DNA from: Gammaproteobacteria bacterium
GTDB taxonomy: Bacteria; Pseudomonadota; Gammaproteobacteria; Pseudomonadales; Azotimanducaceae
Direction: 5' to 3'
Length of the DNA stretch: 37,054 bases
Assembly (NCBI GenBank): GCA_026709225.1
Contig: JAPOTJ010000031.1
Location: forward strand, 1-37,054
The notes under the pieces are model-generated. The model worked only from the letters and a program-made list of their open reading frames with translations. It did no database searches and had not been told where the DNA came from. Positions 21,718-29,626 of the stretch are shown here, in pieces; within the stretch, counting starts at the first letter, position 1; each line of letters begins with the position of its first letter. The position numbers were made by a program, and so were the translations under genes.

Positions 21718-24700
21718 TTATTCACCTGACTCGATGCGGACATTGTCGATTCTGTAGACGGCGCCGGTTTGGCTGGCCCAAGTCGGGAACACCAGCACCA
21801 GCCTCAGCCTCGAAAAGTCAACGCGAGAGATGGGTGCTTCGCTCACGGGAAACGTATAGGACTGCCAGGTGTCATTTGGCATGGGATTGCCGTAGTCGGT
21901 GAGCGACACTTCCGCGAAATTGGCGGAATTCGTGCTCTCGATCTTCAGTAGCCAAGTCGAGCCTTCGGGTGGCGGCGCAACCATTTTGAAATCAAATTTC
22001 AGATGCCCCTTCGCGTCTTCATGTGCAGATGCGTCAACAGGTGGATTGGCTTCAAATCCCGGCACGATTTGACTGCGGTTGAAGGTGACCTCGGCGACCA
22101 TGCCGCGACTGCCGTCTCGATCGGCGACAACGGCACATTCGAGGCCGTCAACGCCGCAGAAGAACCCCCAGCCTGCTGACACAGCGTCGTCAAAGAGCGG
22201 TATGGTCTCGACAATGATCTCAGGTTCGGCTGGCACCAAGCGAACATTGTTGATCCTGTACACCGCACCGGCTTGACTCGCCCAGTCCGGAAACACCATC
22301 ACAAGCGTGAGGGCTGAAAAATCGACGCCGGCCAGCACGCCCTCCCCGATCGGGAAGCTGTAGGACTGCCAGCCATCGTTGGGCGCTGGGTTGCCATGGT
22401 CGGTGAGCAGCACTTCGCCCGCGGTGGCGGCTTCCGCGCTTTCGAGCTTCAGTCGCCACATCGAGCCTTCGGGCGGCGGCGCAGACGCCTTGAAGTCAAA
22501 CATCAAGTGACCACCGCCGCTTGCGATGGCAGCGGCATCGATCGCTGATGCCGCCATCAGTCCCGATACAGTTTCGCTGCGGTTGAAGGTAAATTCGGCG
22601 ACCATGTCATGACTGCTGTCGGCATCGGCCACTACCGCAAAGCTGGCGCCGCCGCAACAGTCCCACAGCGCCCAATTCGGATCGAGGCCATCTCGGAAGA
22701 GGACGATTGCTCCACTCGCGCCGCTACCGGGGAGGCCGGGCAGATCGGGCGGCAGTGTGGCCTCGCCCGGCAGCCAACGCACATTGGCAATTTCAAAGGT
22801 CAATGGAACTGATTGGCTGCTGGTGGTCGGGAAAACGACGATGCCGGTGTTGACATTGGCGAGGTTGAGGCCGCCTGCAACGAGCTGCGAAACAGGAATC
22901 CGCACAGTCTCCCAATCACCGTCGCCGACTTTGCCGATCGCTTGGTCGCCACTCGTGCAAGGGAACACGCAATCGATCTTCATGGTCATGCCTTCGCTGT
23001 TCTCACCATAGTCGGGAACGCGAATATCGAAGCTCACATAACCGTCCGTGTAAGCGCCCAAGTTGATGCCAGCGCTCGACTGAATGAACCAGACGCCTTG
23101 CGTGTCACCACCTGCGAAGTTCACTTCGAGGATTTGTCCGCGCGCCGTATCGCTCGATGTTGACTGACGCCACTGCACCTTGTTGGCAGCATTGGCGCCG
23201 TCGCTGTAGTTGGCCCAGCCGGAGCCGGAGTCGGCAGCGGCGATGCCCACATCCCATGCCGGGTTCACCGCGTCGACGAATACGTCAAACGCTTCGGTCA
23301 CGGCGGGCTGCGGCGGCGCTGGCGGCGTGATGCCGCAACCCATGTCTTCAGGATGACCGCAGACGATGCGGATGTTATCCACGCGCAGATGCGCCCGGCC
23401 TGTGGGCTCGAGCACGAACAGACTCAGCACCCGACTCATATCCACCGGCCCGCCGCCGAAATTGCCTGGGTTGTGAACGATGTCGCTGATTTGCACGGTC
23501 ACGCGCGTCCATTCGTCCTGCGGCAGATCGGCAATCGCGAGTTCCACGAAGCCAAGATCAGGGAAGCCGCTGTCGAGCTTCACCTGGATGGCGCTCGTAA
23601 GGTCTGTTCCGGCCGAGTCAATATAGAGGTCAAATTGAATCTCGCCAGCATAATCGCCTGAGTCCGCGGCATCGCCCATGCCGAAGAAGCTTTGCCGCGA
23701 CGTGTCGGTTGCAAAGAGCGACATGTTGCCGCCGCCGGTCGTCATCATGTCAATGACCGTGCCGCGCTCGGCGCTGTCCGGCATCTCAAGCACGCCAAGC
23801 GCACCGTTGTTATCCCATACGCCGATGCTGAGCGGCAGATTCTCTTCGACATCGGGGAACGTCACCGGCCCGGGTTGGTCGATGTACAAGTCGTAGGCGA
23901 CCATATAGGGCGAATCGGCCGCGGGCGGCACGACCGCAGGGTCTGTGTAGTCGATCTCGCCATCGCAACCGACGCCGGTGGCCTCATTGAAATTGCACTT
24001 GTAGACGCGCACATAATCGACCCGCATTTCGCCGGGCAAGGCGCTCGGCTCGGGGTCGCCCGGCAGATTGCCGCCGACGGCGAGATTCAGGAGCATATGG
24101 AACTTGGAATCAAACGGAGCCGAATCGCCACCTTCCATGTGCGCGTTGCTGTCTTCATCCTTGTAGTAGCTCCAGTAGGTGTCCTTGCCGATGGTGTGAT
24201 AGTGCGTGCCATCGACAAACCATCTGAGCTCGTTTTGATCCCATTCGAGCGCGTAGGTGTGAAAGCCGTCCGCGGGGTCGTAATTTGTGTACTGCTTGTA
24301 GCTCACGACGTTGAGCGGCCACGCCATGCCGTAGTGAGCCACCGCTTGCGTGTAAGGGGCTGGGTCGCGCGAGAAGACTTCCATGATGTCAATTTCGCCA
24401 CTTGCCGCCCATCCGCCATATGGAGAATCGGTGGGCAGCATCCAAAAGGCCGACCAGAGGCCCTTGCCCGGCGGTGTTTGAATGCTCGCCTCGACACGCC
24501 CGTAGAGAAAATCGAACTTGCCGCTCGTGTTGATGCGCGCCGACGTGTAGTTGTAGCTTCCGACCGACTCCGACCGCGCTGTGATGATGAGCTCGCCGCC
24601 AGCAACGGCGATGTTGTCCGCCTGATAGGTTTGCAGCTCGTTGTTGCCCCAGCCGGGAATGCCCTCGGCGGTGCCGTCACCGGTTTGGATGTTCCATTTG

Positions 24701-24894
24701 CCCTCGTCGAGCGCGTTGCCGTCGAAATCGTCTGACCAGACCAGCTCCCAACCCTTGGGCGTGATGAGCTCAGTTGGTTGATTGCCGCCTTCGGCCGAGT
24801 CTGAATTGCCGCCGCAGGCAGACAAGAGCAGACTCGCGCAAGCGATGACGGCAGCCAAGCAGACCGGACGCTGCCCATTCAAATGAGAACCCAT
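21718..24894 (-). CDS. GH16 beta-glucanase lipoprotein (laminarinase type) with four accessory modules
   Basis: A 1058-residue exported lipoprotein with lipobox LLSAC (Cys about 27). The GH16 domain spans about 48-297. The catalytic motif GEIDIMEVF places the nucleophile and acid/base at E167 and E172 with D169 between. The order WSDDF, GWGNNELQTY, YGRVEA and WSAFWMLP is that of laminarinases (GH16_3). After it come four beta-rich modules: about 318-511, about 527-708 (resembling the ExoP galactose-binding-like domain) and a tandem pair at about 728-883 and 896-1058. The pair shares PPPEGS.W.LK.ES, NDGWQSY and WASQ.GAVYRI.NVR. The modules probably bind glucan or related glycans. The ATG at 24894 has GGAG at 7 bases. 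It should hydrolyse beta-1,3-glucan at the cell surface and feed the downstream TonB receptor. Confidence 0.9.
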   Translation of the reverse strand: MGSHLNGQRPVCLAAVIACASLLLSACGGNSDSAEGGNQPTELITPKGWELVWSDDFDGNALDEGKWNIQTGDGTAEGIPGWGNNELQTYQADNIAVAGGELIITARSESVGSYNYTSARINTSGKFDFLYGRVEASIQTPPGKGLWSAFWMLPTDSPYGGWAASGEIDIMEVFSRDPAPYTQAVAHYGMAWPLNVVSYKQYTNYDPADGFHTYALEWDQNELRWFVDGTHYHTIGKDTYWSYYKDEDSNAHMEGGDSAPFDSKFHMLLNLAVGGNLPGDPEPSALPGEMRVDYVRVYKCNFNEATGVGCDGEIDYTDPAVVPPAADSPYMVAYDLYIDQPGPVTFPDVEENLPLSIGVWDNNGALGVLEMPDSAERGTVIDMMTTGGGNMSLFATDTSRQSFFGMGDAADSGDYAGEIQFDLYIDSAGTDLTSAIQVKLDSGFPDLGFVELAIADLPQDEWTRVTVQISDIVHNPGNFGGGPVDMSRVLSLFVLEPTGRAHLRVDNIRIVCGHPEDMGCGITPPAPPQPAVTEAFDVFVDAVNPAWDVGIAAADSGSGWANYSDGANAANKVQWRQSTSSDTARGQILEVNFAGGDTQGVWFIQSSAGINLGAYTDGYVSFDIRVPDYGENSEGMTMKIDCVFPCTSGDQAIGKVGDGDWETVRIPVSQLVAGGLNLANVNTGIVVFPTTSSQSVPLTFEIANVRWLPGEATLPPDLPGLPGSGASGAIVLFRDGLDPNWALWDCCGGASFAVVADADSSHDMVAEFTFNRSETVSGLMAASAIDAAAIASGGGHLMFDFKASAPPPEGSMWRLKLESAEAATAGEVLLTDHGNPAPNDGWQSYSFPIGEGVLAGVDFSALTLVMVFPDWASQAGAVYRINNVRLVPAEPEIIVETIPLFDDAVSAGWGFFCGVDGLECAVVADRDGSRGMVAEVTFNRSQIVPGFEANPPVDASAHEDAKGHLKFDFKMVAPPPEGSTWLLKIESTNSANFAEVSLTDYGNPMPNDTWQSYTFPVSEAPISRVDFSRLRLVLVFPTWASQTGAVYRIDNVRIESGE

Positions 24895-25120
24895 ATCACG
24901 ACTCCAAGTTCCACAATGCGCGGCAAGTGCGGACCTTGTGGCTCGGCTTCTCTCCGGTCAGACAGCCCCCATTACCTGATGGCAGTGTCCCACTTTCTTG
25001 GCGAGTTGTCTAGCGTTGTCAAATCCCTCAAGCGGCGCCGTGCCGCATGTCCGCAAGGGTCGCTCGTAATATATCTATCCACATGTACGTACAATGCGCC
25101 ATTTTCTCGTCAGCCGCAGC
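24895..25120. promoter_or_regulatory. Divergent promoter region between the GH16 gene and serA
   Basis: A 226-base spacer holding the 5' regions of both genes. An AT-rich stretch around 25067-25080 (TAATATATC) is a candidate -10 for serA, but no matching -35 was seen. No clear operator palindrome was found. A frame open from 25094 extends serA upstream but does not resemble the family N-terminus. Confidence 0.4.
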
Positions 25121-26305
25121 ATGTACCGAATCAAAACCTTTAACCGAATCGCCGAACGAGGGCTAGATCGGTTCCATGCCGATGGCTATGAGGTTGGGGC
25201 TGACGTTTCGTGGCCGCATGCGATTCTGCTGCGCAGCCACAAGCTCGGCGCGGATGATGCGCAGCGGGGCCTGCTCGCCGTCGCGCGGGCAGGCGCTGGC
25301 ACCAACAATGTGCCCGTCGATGCATGCACGAAGCGCGGTATCGTCGTCTTCAATACGCCGGGCGCCAATGCCAACTCGGTGAAGGAGCTGGTGCTCGCAG
25401 CCATTTTGCTCGGCTCGCGCGACATCATCGGCGGCATCAAGTTTGTCGACGGCATTCCCAAGGACGAGCGCGATGTACACCAGCTTGTCGAGTCCAACAA
25501 GAAGGCGTTTCGGGGGCACGAGATTCAGGGCCGGACGCTCGGCATCGTCGGGCTTGGCAACATCGGTTCAAGGGTCGCACGCGCCGCGCTCGACCTTGGC
25601 ATGGACGTGGTCGGCTACGATCCGGCCTTGTCGGTGAGCGCGGCTTGGCGGGTGCCGAGTCAAGTCGGACAGATGGAGAGCCTGCAAAGCTTGTTCCAAC
25701 GATCAGACTATGTCAGCCTGCACGTGCCGCTCACAGAGAACACGGTCGGGCTGGTCAACCGCAAGAGCTTGAAGCAGTTTCGCGATGGCGCGGTGCTGCT
25801 CAATTTCGCGCGCGAGCAAGTCGTCAATGCCGAAGATACGCGCGATGCCTTGGTGTCAGGCAAATTGCGCTGGTACTTCTCGGATTTTCCGGTGGCACAG
25901 CTGCTCGGCCTGCCCAATGTGCATTGCACGCCGCACTTGGGGGCGAGCACCGGCGAAGCGGAAGAGAACTGCGCTGTCATGGCCGCCGATCAAATCATCG
26001 AGTTCTTGGAGCGCGGCAATGTGCGCAATTCGGTGAATTTTCCAGACATCTCGCTCGATCCATCGCCAGGGCTGCGCCTCGCAATTACCAACACCAACGT
26101 GCCAACGGTGCTGCGCCAGATTCTTTCCGTGCTCGCCAATCGCAAGATCAACATCATCGACATGATCAACAAAAGCCGGGAAACCGTCGCCTACAACCTC
26201 ATCGACATTGAAGCCGAACCGGATCCATACCTGCTCGAAGAGATCGAAGCGATTGAGTCGGTCATCAACGTGCGTGTGATCGGCAGCGGTTCAGCGGTCA
26301 TCTGA
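25121..26305 (+). CDS. serA: D-3-phosphoglycerate dehydrogenase
   Basis: This 394-residue enzyme catalyses the first step of serine synthesis. It begins MYRIKTFNRIAERGL, the usual start of the ACT-containing, roughly 390-residue SerA group. It has GAGTNNVPVD, the NAD-binding GIVGLGNIGSRVA, FAREQVVN with the active-site Arg, and CTPHLGASTGEAEENCA with the catalytic His. The C-terminal ACT domain contains NTNVPTVLRQILSVLAN and NIIDMINKSR and ends GSGSAVI. The 3' end (from about 26187) is present again in diverged form at 27654 and at 29634, showing that foreign DNA was inserted at this gene's end while leaving an intact copy. The start ATG lacks a strong ribosome-binding site. Confidence 0.92.
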   Translation: MYRIKTFNRIAERGLDRFHADGYEVGADVSWPHAILLRSHKLGADDAQRGLLAVARAGAGTNNVPVDACTKRGIVVFNTPGANANSVKELVLAAILLGSRDIIGGIKFVDGIPKDERDVHQLVESNKKAFRGHEIQGRTLGIVGLGNIGSRVARAALDLGMDVVGYDPALSVSAAWRVPSQVGQMESLQSLFQRSDYVSLHVPLTENTVGLVNRKSLKQFRDGAVLLNFAREQVVNAEDTRDALVSGKLRWYFSDFPVAQLLGLPNVHCTPHLGASTGEAEENCAVMAADQIIEFLERGNVRNSVNFPDISLDPSPGLRLAITNTNVPTVLRQILSVLANRKINIIDMINKSRETVAYNLIDIEAEPDPYLLEEIEAIESVINVRVIGSGSAVI

Positions 26306-26374
26306 CTTGCCACGAGATCCGCCGTCAAAGGTGCCGGCACGCTGCAAGAGGCACCGAAAACGAAGTCGACTTGG
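26187..26374. repeat. serA 3' end / mnmC junction, copy A
   Basis: Contains the last codons of serA and 69 bases beyond its stop. The part from 26237 aligns to 29634-29771 at a constant offset of 3397 bases with 22 mismatches in 138 (about 84%). The part 26187-26261 aligns to 27654-27728 with 3 mismatches in 75. Read antisense, the segment beyond the serA stop still encodes an MnmC-like end (APLTADLVASQMTAEP), with a few altered residues further upstream in that frame. Confidence 0.85.
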
Positions 26375-26739
26375 GAACTGAAGGCCAGTTGCTTATGAGC
26401 GGATAAGGCTTGAGGGCAATGAAATGAACTGGTCTATGATTGAAAAAAGTTCGCTTTCTTGTAGCATAAAAAGCGTCCGAATGAACGGTGTTCCCGCATG
26501 ATGCGTCGAACCCTGTTCCCTGCCGCCGCCCGTTTGGATGGTCGGTCGAGGATACTATCGGGATCTATTTGACGAAATCAAATTCAACGAGGTCAAATGC
26601 TCAAACGGGCGAGTGGGAGCGGATTTGCAGCCGCGAATTCCTACGGCGCAGGCTCCTAGACGAGCAAATGAAGGAGGCTATGAAAGCGAGTACCGGGAAT
26701 CTATGTCCCAAACCATCGAAAGCTGACGAATGACTCGCA
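26306..26739. other. Intergenic remnant region between serA and the membrane gene
   Basis: The first about 70 bases are the decayed antisense mnmC end. The middle (about 26400-26530) shows no recognisable coding sequence, only AT-rich stretches and a weak CGCTTT/AAAGCG hairpin near 26455-26476. A solo copy of the IS1182 end lies at 26638-26659. Short ORFs here (for example 26538-26726) run through the IS end and are not convincing genes. Confidence 0.5.
26638..26659. repeat. Solo copy of the IS1182 right terminal inverted repeat
   Basis: Twenty-two bases identical to the right end of the intact IS at 29348-29369, in the same orientation, with CTAG outermost. The sequence to its left does not match the IS interior, so the rest of that element is gone or this is the end of a related, non-autonomous element. 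Confidence 0.8.
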
Positions 26740-26760
26740 TTGCGACAAGGAAAGCGAGAA

Positions 26761-27678
26761 TTGCCCCGAACGTACTTCAATGACCCTATCAAAGTGCATT
26801 GGTCGAAGACTTTTGCTGCCTGGTCGGTAGCCGGGGTAATCACGCTGGTATTTGGAATGCTTGTCGCTCCGTACCAAATGGGTCTCACCCACATAGTAGG
26901 CATCCTGTACGTGAGCATGATATGGCTGGGTGCCAGTGTTGTGATGGTATTCGCGCAGCATATCCTGCACATGGTCGGATGCATCAGGTTGCGTCATTAT
27001 CTAATGGCCTATCCCATCGCCGTTTCACCAATACTGCTTTATGGATTCGTGCAAGGCATGTTCGGTCCAATACTTGGCATAGCATTGTTTCTTATGCCTG
27101 CCGTCATTTCCTTTTGGTTCGTTTATGCTGTTGTATTACGAGGCATTTCCAAGAAGCAACGAGACGAGTCCGCGATGATGGACTTCAGAGCGCTTAACTA
27201 TCGTTTGATCGGTGGTTCCGCCTTGGCAGTCAGCTTTGCATCCGCCGGAGTGCTTGCGCTCAACTACGTGCTGAAGTCAGCAGCTAGGCCGCTGCTTGAG
27301 GGCGAGGCCGCTCACCCATCGCTCGTATTGGGAGGCTGCCTACCATCGCTAGTGGTGATCTTCTGGGGTATTGTGGTTCAGTTCGTATTGCTTCGGACTG
27401 GTCGTTCCGAACTATGGAACTACTTGCTCGGTTTCTCGATGTTTATCTTGGGATACTTGTTATTTGATCTAATGGCCGTGATTGGAGTGCTCATCTGGAT
27501 AGCCTTGGTGGGAGCAACGTCCGAGCCAACGAGCATAGCACCCACCTTTATGGAGCAGGCTGCTAGAGATATGGTGAATTTTCTATTCCCCGCCACAGTG
27601 ATCGCTGGCGGACTGCTCCTGTGGTGGCTCTACCACCGAGCCTTGCCGCGTATTCGCTTACAACCTCATCGACATTGA
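26761..27678 (+). CDS. Unrecognised polytopic membrane protein
   Basis: About 305 residues with roughly eight hydrophobic segments, for example WSVAGVITLVFGMLVAPY, YPIAVSPILLYGFVQGMFGP, SFWFVYAVVL, LIGGSALAVSFASAGVLAL and LMAVIGVLIWIALVGA. No family was recognised and no catalytic motif stands out. The base composition is visibly less GC-rich than in the flanking genes, which suggests transfer. It lies between a solo IS end and an intact IS. The last nine residues (IRLQPHRH region) and the stop come from the serA-tail fragment at 27654, so the native C-terminus was replaced. Start: TTG at 26761 with AGGA about 9 bases upstream, or TTG at 26740; there is no suitable ATG. Confidence 0.6.
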   Translation: MPRTYFNDPIKVHWSKTFAAWSVAGVITLVFGMLVAPYQMGLTHIVGILYVSMIWLGASVVMVFAQHILHMVGCIRLRHYLMAYPIAVSPILLYGFVQGMFGPILGIALFLMPAVISFWFVYAVVLRGISKKQRDESAMMDFRALNYRLIGGSALAVSFASAGVLALNYVLKSAARPLLEGEAAHPSLVLGGCLPSLVVIFWGIVVQFVLLRTGRSELWNYLLGFSMFILGYLLFDLMAVIGVLIWIALVGATSEPTSIAPTFMEQAARDMVNFLFPATVIAGGLLLWWLYHRALPRIRLQPHRH

Positions 27679-27734
27679 AGCCGAACCGGATCCATACTTG
27701 CTCGAAGAGACCGAAGCGATTGAGTCGGCGATCA
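27654..27734. repeat. serA 3'-end fragment, copy B
   Basis: Direct-orientation copy of serA codons matching 26187-26261, about 96% identical, then diverging. It shares one substitution (ATC to ACC in the EEIEAIES region) with copy C, so B and C may once have been one serA tail that was later split. Their shared overlap is about 24 bases. Confidence 0.85.
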
Positions 27735-27796
27735 GGTCTGGTGCGAATACTTCTCGTCGGTGAGAAAGGTGTTGACTGGAGGCATTATTTCAAACC

Positions 27797-27818
27797 CTAG
27801 GAGCCTGCGCCGTAGGAA
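27797..27818. repeat. Left terminal inverted repeat of the IS1182 element
   Basis: Exact reverse complement of 29348-29369 over 22 bases. It lies downstream of the transposase stop codon. Confidence 0.9.
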
Positions 27819-27978
27819 GATTCGGGATGTGGCGAATGGATTGGGAAGTCGGCACAGGGGCTTTGCTGTCGAAGGGGCCGGGTGAGCGGACGTTCGCGAA
27901 GGGGGATTCGCGCCAAGCGCAGCCGAACTGGCTTCTTCCGGTCCGAAAGCCCCGCCGGGCGGGCTTCATCCCCTGTCT

Positions 27979-29301
27979 TCACGCCGCCTGAAGCCCGTTC
28001 ATCCGCTTGACGTTCAGCGCCAGGCACACCAGGTCCCACTCCCCCCGCGCCTTGGTCAGCCCGCGCACGCTGAACCGGCGGAAGCCGAGTGCCTCCTTGA
28101 TCCAGCCGATCGGCGCCTCGGCGCGCCACTTGCGCTGCGCGTACTGCGCGCGCCCCGCCTCCGTCGCCAGCTTCGCCGCCATGGCCGCCTTGGCCGGATG
28201 CTTCCCGGCGTCCGCCGCGACCTCGCCGCGACCCTCCCGGCCCAAGGCCACGTAGCCGTCCACCCCGAGCTCCCCGAGCGTGGCGAGGTCCGCCTCGTTG
28301 CAGTGCCCCGCGTCGGCCAGCACCGTCCCGGGCCGCGTCCCGTGCGCCGATTCCACCGCCCGCAGCAGCGGCACCATGCGACCCTGGTCGCTGGCCTCGG
28401 CGGACACCTCGGCGGCGACCACCAGCCGGCTCTCCCCCTCCACCGCCAGCTGCGCGTTGTAGCATTGCTGGAAGCCATCCTGCGAGGTCTTCATGATCCG
28501 GCTCTCCGGATCCGTGAAGTTGTCCTGCGCCTTCGCCTCCGGCTCCCCGCAGTCCCGCTTGTAGGGCCGTCCGCCCCTGGGGTCGCGCTTCTCGCCCGGC
28601 CTGCGCCCGCGCGCGTCGTCCGACTCCCGCTGGCGCGCCTCCAGCCGCGCCTTCGCAGCCCGTGTCTTCGCCAGCCGGTCCGCCCGCCGCCGCAGCTCGT
28701 CCGGCAGCCCGTCCCCGCGGAACTCCTGCCCGAAGCGCGCGTCCTCCTCCGCGTCCACCGACTGCGCCCGCTCCAGCAGCGCCGCGACCTCGTCCTCCAG
28801 CCGCGCCTCCTCCTCCCGCATCCGACCGTAGCTCATCGCCTTGCGCCTGCTCGCGTTCGCCCGCACCTTCGTGCCGTCCACCGACAGCCTCCCGAACTTC
28901 GCCACGCCCGCCTCCGACGCCACCTGAGCCACCTCCACGAACAGCCGCCTGAAATCACCCAGATGGCGCCGCCGGAACTCGCAGATCGTCCGGTGGCTCG
29001 GAAAGTTCCCCGCCGCCAGCACCCGAAACGCCACATCCTCCTCAAGCTTCCGCGCCAGCCTCCGCGACGAGAACACCCCCGTCGCGTACCCGTGGATCAG
29101 CACCTTCACCATCATCCGCGGCTCGTACGGCGACTTCCGACGCCCGTCCCCCTCGTAGCGCGCGTAGAACGCCCCAAGGTCCATGCACTCCACCAGATCC
29201 CCCACATAGTGCGCCAGATGACCCTCCGGAAGCCACTCCCTCATGTCCTCCGGCAGCAGCAGCCCCTGGTCAGGCTGGTACGCGCGAAACGTCGTCGGCA
29301 T
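27979..29301 (-). CDS. IS1182-family transposase
   Basis: A 440-residue DDE transposase without frameshifts. The N-terminal domain has FRAYQPDQGLLLPEDMREWL and GHLAHYVGDLVE, then YEPRMMVKVLIHGYATGVFSSR and NFPSHRTICEFRRRH. The core contains KFGRLSVDGTKVRANAS (first Asp). After a charged coiled coil come DPESRIMKTSQDGFQQCYNAQ, TVLADAGHCNE (second Asp) and a C-terminal domain with APIGWIKEALGFRRFSVRGL (the final Glu region). Motif order and length are those of active IS1182 members. The ATG at 29301 lies 47 bases inside the right terminal repeat. Confidence 0.93.
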   Translation of the reverse strand: MPTTFRAYQPDQGLLLPEDMREWLPEGHLAHYVGDLVECMDLGAFYARYEGDGRRKSPYEPRMMVKVLIHGYATGVFSSRRLARKLEEDVAFRVLAAGNFPSHRTICEFRRRHLGDFRRLFVEVAQVASEAGVAKFGRLSVDGTKVRANASRRKAMSYGRMREEEARLEDEVAALLERAQSVDAEEDARFGQEFRGDGLPDELRRRADRLAKTRAAKARLEARQRESDDARGRRPGEKRDPRGGRPYKRDCGEPEAKAQDNFTDPESRIMKTSQDGFQQCYNAQLAVEGESRLVVAAEVSAEASDQGRMVPLLRAVESAHGTRPGTVLADAGHCNEADLATLGELGVDGYVALGREGRGEVAADAGKHPAKAAMAAKLATEAGRAQYAQRKWRAEAPIGWIKEALGFRRFSVRGLTKARGEWDLVCLALNVKRMNGLQAA

Positions 29302-29331
29302 CTCTTCTCTCTCACATCTTCGACTTGCCCA

Positions 29332-29607
29332 TTATCCCATCCAAAAGTTCCTACGGCGCAGGCTCCTAGCTGGCGGTAGCAGTCGAATTACGGCGAAGAC
29401 CCAGGCACCAATGACAAATACCGCGCCCAGCATCCACTTGAGCAGGTCAGCCTTGAGGCTAGACAAGCCCGCTTCCAAGTCGGATTTGGTCGCCAATTCG
29501 CCGCGGCCCTGACGCACGGCGTGTGCAATAGCCTTCCCCTGCTCGCGATTTATGCCCGACGCTTCAAGGTCGTCGGCGATTTGTAAAGTGTCAACTGCTT
29601 CAGCCAT
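29332..29607 (-). CDS. DUF1640 (CCDC90-like) small membrane coiled-coil protein, 3' end replaced by IS
   Basis: The first about 78 residues, DTLQIADDLEASGINREQGKAIA as two consecutive stretches, then GELATKSDLEAGLSSLKADLLKWMLGAVFVIGAWVFAVI, match the DUF1640 pattern: a short head, an ATK-DLxxL coiled coil and one C-terminal transmembrane helix. Function is unknown. The IS1182 right end enters after RLLPPA, so the last codons (RSLRRRNFWMG and the TAA) are IS sequence. Because the cut is just after the membrane helix, the protein may still work. No good ribosome-binding site is seen before the ATG. The gene sits between the IS and serA-tail copy C and so is part of the inserted DNA. Confidence 0.65.
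   Translation of the reverse strand: MAEAVDTLQIADDLEASGINREQGKAIAHAVRQGRGELATKSDLEAGLSSLKADLLKWMLGAVFVIGAWVFAVIRLLPPARSLRRRNFWMG
29348..29369. repeat. Right terminal inverted repeat of the IS1182 element
   Basis: Pairs exactly with 27797-27818. It is upstream of the transposase start and forms the last in-frame codons of the truncated DUF1640 gene. Confidence 0.9.
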
Positions 29608-29626
29608 GGTGCGATGCTATCACTAT

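Larger units (their letters stand above)
27797..29369 (-). mobile_element. IS1182-family insertion sequence, apparently intact
   Basis: A 1573-bp element bounded by 22-bp perfect terminal inverted repeats (27797-27818 and 29348-29369) that begin with CTAG and include AGGAGCCTGCGCCGTAGG. It holds one complete transposase gene on the minus strand. It is markedly more GC-rich than its surroundings. The outermost CTAG is self-complementary, so a 4-base CTAG target duplication or target preference is possible but cannot be separated from the element end. The right end lies inside a DUF1640 gene. Confidence 0.9.

Noticed and set aside
23692-24735. 347-codon plus-strand ORF opposite the GH16 gene
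   Set aside because: Antisense shadow; the minus strand carries the catalytic motif, lipobox and repeated modules.
26488-26733. 81-codon ORF upstream of the membrane gene
   Set aside because: It reads through the solo IS end and has no recognisable content; probably fortuitous.
28198-29379. 393-codon plus-strand ORF opposite the IS1182 transposase
   Set aside because: It is the antisense shadow of a very GC-rich gene; the product is a low-complexity Arg/Pro/His-rich chain with no domain, while the minus strand encodes a clear transposase.
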